Part shown: positions 59,677-64,000 of the stretch, piece by piece
Layout of the letters: each line of letters starts with the position of its first letter
Position numbering within the stretch: position 1 is the first letter of the stretch
DNA from: VRUE01 sp963770315
GTDB lineage: Bacteria; Actinomycetota; Thermoleophilia; Solirubrobacterales; 70-9
NCBI GenBank assembly: GCA_963770315.1
Contig: CAVYPC010000002.1
Span: 186,001 to 250,000 of the forward strand
Direction: 5' to 3'
DNA: 64,000 nt
The notes under the pieces: generated by a model
Told to the model about the DNA's origin: nothing
Databases searched by the model: none
Seen by the model: only the letters and a program-made list of their open reading frames with translations
Position numbers and translations under genes: made by a program

Positions 59677-60312
59677 ATGCGCGTGTTTCCCAGGCCCTTC
59701 CGCCGCTCGGCTGTCGCAGTCGCGGCGGCCGTCGTCGTTGTCGCCGGCATAAGCGCGGTGGCGCTTGCCGCGGGCGGCGCGACCGTTTCGAAGAAGCCCC
59801 AGGTCAAGATCAAGTGCCCGCCCCAGGTTGCGAGCGGCAAGAAGGTGACCTGCAAGCTGTTCGGCCGGCTGCCGCAGGGCCCGGCGGGCCCGCAGGGGCC
59901 GAAAGGGGCCAAGGGGGACAAAGGGGCAAAAGGGGACAAAGGCCAAAAGGGCGACACCGGCGCCAAAGGGGCGACGGGGGCAGCTGGTGCGGACGGCGCC
60001 AACGGGGTCTCCGGCTATGAGGTCGTCAGCCAGACCTTCAAAGAAGTCTTCATCCAGAACAGCGGCGGCTTCCGCGGGCTCAGCGAAGTGAAAACCGTGA
60101 GCTGCCCGGCCGGGAAGCGCGCGATTGGCGGCGGCAGCGACCTCGGCACGAACGCGACCCAGAACGGCCAGCAGCGCAGCGTCTCGGTATCGCTGAGCGC
60201 CCCGAACGGAACCGGGACCGGCTGGTCGGTGCAGCTGTTCAACAACGAAGTCACCGGCGGCGGAACCTCGATCGACCTCAAGGTCTACGCAATCTGCGCC
60301 AGCGCAGGTTGA
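59677..60312 (+). CDS. exported collagen-like (Gly-X-Y) protein
   Basis: The 211-aa protein has a signal or anchor (about 10-32), a two-Cys knot (IKCPPQVASGKKVTCKLFG), 15 Gly-X-Y triplets (68-112: GPAGPQGPKGAKGDKGAK and onward) and a C-terminal beta-rich head of about 100 residues with VSCPAGKRAIGGGSDL. AAAGGAG precedes the ATG. Glu and Lys codons are GAA/AAA-rich relative to neighbours. Likely a trimeric surface fibre protein, like that at 21407. Confidence 0.85.
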   Translation: MRVFPRPFRRSAVAVAAAVVVVAGISAVALAAGGATVSKKPQVKIKCPPQVASGKKVTCKLFGRLPQGPAGPQGPKGAKGDKGAKGDKGQKGDTGAKGATGAAGADGANGVSGYEVVSQTFKEVFIQNSGGFRGLSEVKTVSCPAGKRAIGGGSDLGTNATQNGQQRSVSVSLSAPNGTGTGWSVQLFNNEVTGGGTSIDLKVYAICASAG

Positions 60313-60340
60313 GCTAGGGAGAGCAGCCAGCTCCAAGCAA

Positions 60341-60486
60341 ATCAAGTAGTCCGACTGGCGCCCCTCCCGCGGGTGGCGGCGTAGGGGGACCCACCCCCGA
60401 GGAAGCTTCAGCTACCGCAGGGGGTGGGGGTTCCTGCGCCGACAGGACCCGCGGGCCGGGGCACAGCGCCGGTCGGACTACTTGAT
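60341..60486. repeat. 146-bp nested inverted repeat at the glnN 3' end
   Basis: Three nested stems: outer 21 bp (60341-60361 with 60466-60486, 20 of 21 paired), middle 9 bp (CCCGCGGGT 60366-60374 with ACCCGCGGG 60447-60455), inner 9 bp (CCCACCCCC 60390-60398 with GGGGGTGGG 60420-60428). The right arm includes the last codons and stop of glnN, so the left arm is a mirrored copy of coding sequence. Architecture parallels the element at 2453-2566. It also ends the collagen-like gene. Confidence 0.78.
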
Positions 60487-62625
60487 GAAGAGCATCTCCT
60501 CGTACTTGGGCAGCGGCCAGAGATCGTCGGTGACGACCTTCTCCAGCTTGTCGGCTGCCTCGCGGACCTGGGCCATCGCGGCGATCTGCGCGTCACGTGC
60601 GTGGATCGCCAGGTCCATGCCCTCGAGGTCGTCCGGGTAGGCGTTTGCCGCTTCCAGCGCCGCCAGCGCGACGACCAGCTCGTCGACCAAGCCACGCGTC
60701 TCGCCCTCGACCGAGGAGACGCCGGACTCGGCGATCAGCGCCAGATGGCGCAGCGCCGCCGGCAGGATCATCGTCTTGGCGATCGAGAAGGTGGTCTCCG
60801 CCTCGATGTTGGCCCGGATCGCGTACTGCTCGAGCCAGACCTCGTAGCGGGACTCCAGCTCGCGCTTGGAGAGCACGTCGTAGTTCTCGAAAGCCGCGAT
60901 CGTCTGGTCGGTCAGCACCTCGGGCAGGGCGTCGGGCGTCGTGCGCAGGTTCTTCAGCCCACGCTGTTCGGCTTCGGCGTGCCACTCCTCCGAGTAGTTG
61001 TCGCCGCTGAAGCAGACCTGCTTGTTGTCGGTATAGGCGTCTTTGACGATCTCGATCACGGCCTCGGGCATGGCCGTGCCGCCGGAGAGCTTCTCCTCGA
61101 GCTTGCCGGCGAGCTCGTCGATCGCCTCGGCGGCGATCGTGTTCAGCACCGTGTTGGGGAAGGCGAGCGACATGCTCGAACCAAGCGCCCGGAACTCGAA
61201 TTTGTTGCCGGTGAAGGCGAAGGGCGAGGTGCGGTTGCGGTCGCCGCCGTGCATCGGCAGCTTCGGCAGCACCGTCGCCCCCAGCTCGAGGAAGGAGGCC
61301 GGCGTGTTGGGGTCGCCTTCGCCGGTCGCGATCGCCTCGAACACTTTCTCCAGCTCGCCGCCGAGGAAGATCGAGATGATCGCCGGCGGCGCCTCGTTGG
61401 CGCCGAGGCGGTGGTCCTGGCCGATGTTGGCGACCGAGGCGCGCAGCAGGCCCTGGTGCTTGTTCACCGCCTGGATCACCGCGGCGCAGAAGAAGAGGAA
61501 GTGGATGTTGTCGGCCGGCGTCTTGCCCGGGTCGAGCAGGTTGGTGCCGGTGTCGGTCCCCATCGACCAGTTGTTGTGCTTGCCGGAGCCGTTGACGCCG
61601 GCGAAGGGCTTCTCGTGCAGCAGGCAGACCAGCCCGTAGCGCCGCGCGACGCTTTCCAGCACCTGCATCATCAGCTGCTGATGGTCGGAGCCGACGTTCG
61701 AGTTCTCGAACACGGGCGCGATCTCGTACTGCGCCGGCGCGACCTCGTTGTGGCGGGTCTTGACCGGGATGCCGAGCTTGCGCATCTCCAACTCGGCCTC
61801 CAGCATGCAGGCCAGCACCCGCTCCGGGATCGAGCCGAAGTAGTGGTCGTCCAGCTCGTGGCCCTTGGGCGGCTTGGCGCCGAACAGCGTGCGGCCGGTG
61901 GAGATCAGGTCGGGACGCTCGAAGAAGTACTGCTCGTCGATCAGGAAGTACTCCTGCTCGGCGCCGACGGTGGTGAAGACGCGCTTGCTCTCCTCGTCGC
62001 CGAGCAGCCGCAGCGCCTTGATCGCCGAGCGCGAGAGCGCGTCCATCGAGCGCAGCAGCGGGATCTTGCCGTCGAGCGCCTCGCCGGTCCACGACGCGAA
62101 CGCGGTCGGGATGCAGAGCAGCGCCCCGTTCGGGTTCTCGAGGATGAAGGCCGGGGAGGTGGGGTCCCAGGCGGTGTAGCCACGCGCCTCGAAGGTGGCG
62201 CGGACGCCGCCGGTGGGGAAGGATGAGGCATCGGGCTCGCCCTGGACTAGCTCCTTGCCGGAGAAGCCGGCCAGCGCGGTGCCCTCCTCACCGGGGTCAT
62301 AGAAGGAATCGTGCTTCTCCGCGGTCGAGCCGGTCAGCGGCTGGAACATGTGGGTGAAGTGGGTGGCGCCGTTCTCCAGCGCCCACTCCTTCATCGCCTC
62401 GGCGACGGCGTCGGCGAGGCTCGGGTCGAGCGCCTCGCCGTCGGCCAGGGTCGCCTGCAGCTTCTCGAAGACGTCGGCGGGCAGCCTTTCCCGCTGCACG
62501 CCGACCGAGAAGACGTTGGCGCCGAAGGGGTCGTTCTCGGGCAGGGTCAGGTCGAGTGCGCCGAGGGCCTCCCCGTTGGAGCTCCACTGCGCGGCGGTCA
62601 CGTTCTGCTGGCGGATACGAGTCAT
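60478..62625 (-). CDS. glnN: glutamine synthetase type III
   Basis: A 715-aa GSIII enzyme, larger than GSI/GSII: FGANVFSVGVQRERLP, TAEKHDSFYDPG, FTTVGAEQEYFLID (metal site), KTRHNEVAPAQYEIAPVFEN, GVNGSGKHNNWSMGTDTG (ATP/glutamate site) and NRTSPFAFTGNKFEFRALGS. It assimilates ammonia. ATG 62625 begins the conserved MTRIRQQNVTAAQW; upstream codons are a shadow. A perfect 16-bp dyad at 62740-62755 lies in its promoter region. Confidence 0.94.
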   Translation of the reverse strand: MTRIRQQNVTAAQWSSNGEALGALDLTLPENDPFGANVFSVGVQRERLPADVFEKLQATLADGEALDPSLADAVAEAMKEWALENGATHFTHMFQPLTGSTAEKHDSFYDPGEEGTALAGFSGKELVQGEPDASSFPTGGVRATFEARGYTAWDPTSPAFILENPNGALLCIPTAFASWTGEALDGKIPLLRSMDALSRSAIKALRLLGDEESKRVFTTVGAEQEYFLIDEQYFFERPDLISTGRTLFGAKPPKGHELDDHYFGSIPERVLACMLEAELEMRKLGIPVKTRHNEVAPAQYEIAPVFENSNVGSDHQQLMMQVLESVARRYGLVCLLHEKPFAGVNGSGKHNNWSMGTDTGTNLLDPGKTPADNIHFLFFCAAVIQAVNKHQGLLRASVANIGQDHRLGANEAPPAIISIFLGGELEKVFEAIATGEGDPNTPASFLELGATVLPKLPMHGGDRNRTSPFAFTGNKFEFRALGSSMSLAFPNTVLNTIAAEAIDELAGKLEEKLSGGTAMPEAVIEIVKDAYTDNKQVCFSGDNYSEEWHAEAEQRGLKNLRTTPDALPEVLTDQTIAAFENYDVLSKRELESRYEVWLEQYAIRANIEAETTFSIAKTMILPAALRHLALIAESGVSSVEGETRGLVDELVVALAALEAANAYPDDLEGMDLAIHARDAQIAAMAQVREAADKLEKVVTDDLWPLPKYEEMLFIK

Positions 62626-62739
62626 CGCTGTGTCAGTCCCTCGCTTGCGGCGCGCCCGTCCGGCGGGCACGTTCGGTTACCGGTCTAACTCCCTTATGAA
62701 GAGCCAGAGGAGCGTAATGGGAAGGCGCTCAAAATGCCT

Positions 62740-62755
62740 TTGTACCGCGGTACAA
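62740..62755. promoter_or_regulatory. perfect 16-bp operator-like palindrome upstream of glnN
   Basis: TTGTACCGCGGTACAA is fully symmetric and sits 115 bases before the glnN start in a 176-base gap. A symmetric site of this size in front of a nitrogen-assimilation gene is likely bound by a dimeric regulator. No known consensus is claimed. Confidence 0.5.
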
Positions 62756-62784
62756 CGATCGCCAGGCGGCCTTGTCCACCGGTC

Positions 62785-62803
62785 GAGCCCGGGCCCCGGG
62801 CTC
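62785..62803. terminator. GC-rich dyad at the corA-like 3' end
   Basis: GAGCCCGGG pairs with CCCGGGCTC around a single C (62785-62803). It overlaps the stop codon of the transporter gene (62802-62804), another case of a palindrome embracing a stop. Confidence 0.5.
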
Positions 62804-63812
62804 AGCTCAGCGGCCGTCGCAAGGTGGCGATGACCCGCTCGACCGCGTCCTGGTCGGGCTGCACCGGGGTGCCGCGACGCCTCACGGCGATCCAGGTCAG
62901 CGCGGTGGCCGCGGCCGAGCCGCCGATGCCGAGTACGAGAAAGGCGACCTCGGTGTCAATCCGGCCGACGAGCCAGGCGAAGTTCATGCCGAAGAAGCCG
63001 GTGAGGAAGGTGAGCGGCAGGAAGATCGTCGCCACCACCGTCAACCAGTACATCGTCTCGTTCAGCCGCAGGTCCATCAGCTTCGCCATCGAGTCGGCGG
63101 CGGCGTCGATCCCGTCGACCATCCGGTTGAGCTGCTCGTAGATACGTTCGAAGTAGCGTTCATTGTCGGACTCCAGTCCGTCGACCTGGCCGATCTCCTC
63201 GCCGATTCGCTCGAAGATCCCCCGCTGGGGGCCGAGCTGGCGGCGCATCGTCGTCAGCCGTAGGCTGATCGCCCGCAGCGTCCCCATCCGCACCCGCGCG
63301 TTACCGGCGTCGCCGGCGAGGATCTGCAGTCCCTCCAGGGCCAGCTCGGTGTTGTTGAGCGCGTCGAAGGCGGTCGCGACCATCGCGTCGAGGACGGCGT
63401 AGACGATGTACTGCTCGCTGCGGCCCTCCTCGCTGTAGCCGGGCAGGATGTTGGGCAGGGAGACGCGCTCGCGGTGAGCGGTGAGCAGGTAGTCGCCGTG
63501 GACCAGCACGTTGACCTCGATCGCACCGACCCGGGACGTGTCCTCGCCGTCGTGGTGCTCGCTCTCCAGGTAGCAGTGGAAGGGGAAGACGACGTGCTGG
63601 CCGTCGGCGTGGAAACGGCGCGAGGGCGGCCCACCCCGTTCGAATTCGAGCAGCGCGCGCAGCGCCTGCGGTGCGATGTCGAGGGCCTCACCCAGCTCCT
63701 CGCCGGACACCGCACCGAGGCTGAGGTCGATCCAGAAGAAACGACCCTGCTCGCGCAGCGACGCGATCCGTTCGCACTCGCTTCCTCCCAGCCCCTCGAC
63801 GATCTCACTCAT
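62802..63812 (-). CDS. CorA-family divalent metal transporter
   Basis: The 336-aa protein has a long cytoplasmic alpha/beta domain (1-250) and two C-terminal transmembrane helices (about 254-274 and 289-310) joined by FGMNF, the GMN selectivity motif (275-277) of CorA magnesium/cobalt channels. It should assemble as a pentamer. It stands alone between glnN and copy B of the palindromic repeat. Confidence 0.9.
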   Translation of the reverse strand: MSEIVEGLGGSECERIASLREQGRFFWIDLSLGAVSGEELGEALDIAPQALRALLEFERGGPPSRRFHADGQHVVFPFHCYLESEHHDGEDTSRVGAIEVNVLVHGDYLLTAHRERVSLPNILPGYSEEGRSEQYIVYAVLDAMVATAFDALNNTELALEGLQILAGDAGNARVRMGTLRAISLRLTTMRRQLGPQRGIFERIGEEIGQVDGLESDNERYFERIYEQLNRMVDGIDAAADSMAKLMDLRLNETMYWLTVVATIFLPLTFLTGFFGMNFAWLVGRIDTEVAFLVLGIGGSAAATALTWIAVRRRGTPVQPDQDAVERVIATLRRPLS

Positions 63813-63838
63813 CGGCGAACGAGGCTAGAGCCGCATGA

Positions 63839-63890
63839 GGACGTGTCCGAGTTTTCGGTGCGTATTGGGCCGGAAAACTCGGACACGCCC
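63839..63890. repeat. palindromic repeat, copy B, intergenic
   Basis: It begins GGACGTGTCCGAGTTTTC and ends GAAAACTCGGACACGCC. Arms CGTGTCCGAGTTTTC and GAAAACTCGGACACG pair perfectly (15 bp) around about 16 bases. It lies in the gap between the corA-like start and the dehydrogenase start. Same ends as copy A in egtB. Confidence 0.9.
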
Positions 63891-63945
63891 CTGGGCGGCG
63901 GCCGATATAGCCTTTCCCGGTCCCCGAGCTGGAGGAATCACCCGA

Positions 63946-64000
63946 ATGTTCGTCTCAAAGGCCGCCGTCGTCGGCGGCGGCACCATGGGCGGCGAGATCG
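63946..64000 (+). CDS. 3-hydroxyacyl-CoA dehydrogenase, N-terminal fragment
   Basis: Only 18 codons are in the window: MFVSKAAVVGGGTMGGEI. The VGGGTMG loop after a short strand is the NAD-binding start of the 3-hydroxyacyl-CoA dehydrogenase/FadB family. GGAGG (63931-63935) precedes the ATG. The rest lies beyond the right edge. Confidence 0.7.
   Translation, partial: MFVSKAAVVGGGTMGGEI

Overview
The window is 64 kb of very GC-rich bacterial chromosome with dense, mostly overlapping or closely spaced genes. Gene content points to an aerobic actinobacterium of the class Thermoleophilia (Solirubrobacterales type). The indicators are several LLM-class (F420-type) oxidoreductases, an EgtB/EgtD ergothioneine pair, a ctpE-like P-type ATPase, very large exported NHL/WD-like proteins with basic tails, collagen-like Gly-X-Y surface proteins and a DUF6328 protein. 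This placement is inference from gene families; there is no rRNA. I see no tRNA, rRNA, CRISPR array, transposase or phage gene, and no gene-free stretch longer than about 190 bases.

Layout. 1-6 kb: end of an NlpC/P60 hydrolase, a PNPOx-like enzyme divergent from a MocR regulator, a lactamase-fold/rhodanese sulfur enzyme and acetyl-CoA synthetase. 6-9.4 kb: an ion channel with an unusual pore, a small secreted protein and a MarR-MFS exporter operon. 9.4-15 kb: a leftward set with an OpuC-type compatible-solute ABC transporter behind a methylthioadenosine salvage pair. 15-17.5 kb: DUF6328, HD hydrolase, lactamase-fold hydrolase and PAS protein. 17.7-21.2 kb: four TetR regulators in two divergent pairs, then a Phd/PIN toxin-antitoxin pair. 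21.4-30 kb: an exported-protein block (collagen-like protein, a 1.6-kaa NHL protein and a 950-aa partner). 30-33.3 kb: PlsC, two paralogous small coiled-coil membrane proteins flanking an ECF sigma/anti-sigma pair, a 48-aa zinc-ribbon protein and a membrane coiled-coil protein. 33.4-38 kb: an operon-like run of thiolase, crotonase, Baeyer-Villiger-type monooxygenase, thioesterase and GGCT-like protein. 38-44.4 kb: P-type ATPase, LLM oxidoreductase and the three-gene transhydrogenase pntAA-pntAB-pntB. 44.5-50 kb: a prepilin-like/Vps62 protein, an SDR, egtB-egtD and an orphan HipA kinase. 50-64 kb: glpX, LLM enzymes, a YdeI-like protein, amine oxidase, rlmN, P450, metallophosphoesterase with a 41-aa membrane peptide, a second collagen-like protein, type III glutamine synthetase, a CorA-type transporter and the start of a 3-hydroxyacyl-CoA dehydrogenase.

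The most notable signals are not protein families. First, a roughly 50-bp palindromic repeat occurs in the intergenic DNA at 63839-63890 and again, in frame, inside egtB at 46806-46856, where it encodes the linker between the two domains. Second, gene 3' ends are repeatedly marked by palindromes. Two of these (2453-2566 and 60341-60486) have the same architecture of three nested stems and abut or include stop codons. Third, two small coiled-coil membrane proteins share both an N-terminal signature and an identical 10-base promoter-proximal motif at the same distance from the ATG, on either side of a sigma/anti-sigma operon. Fourth, the exported-protein genes inspected use GAA for glutamate while most other genes use GAG.
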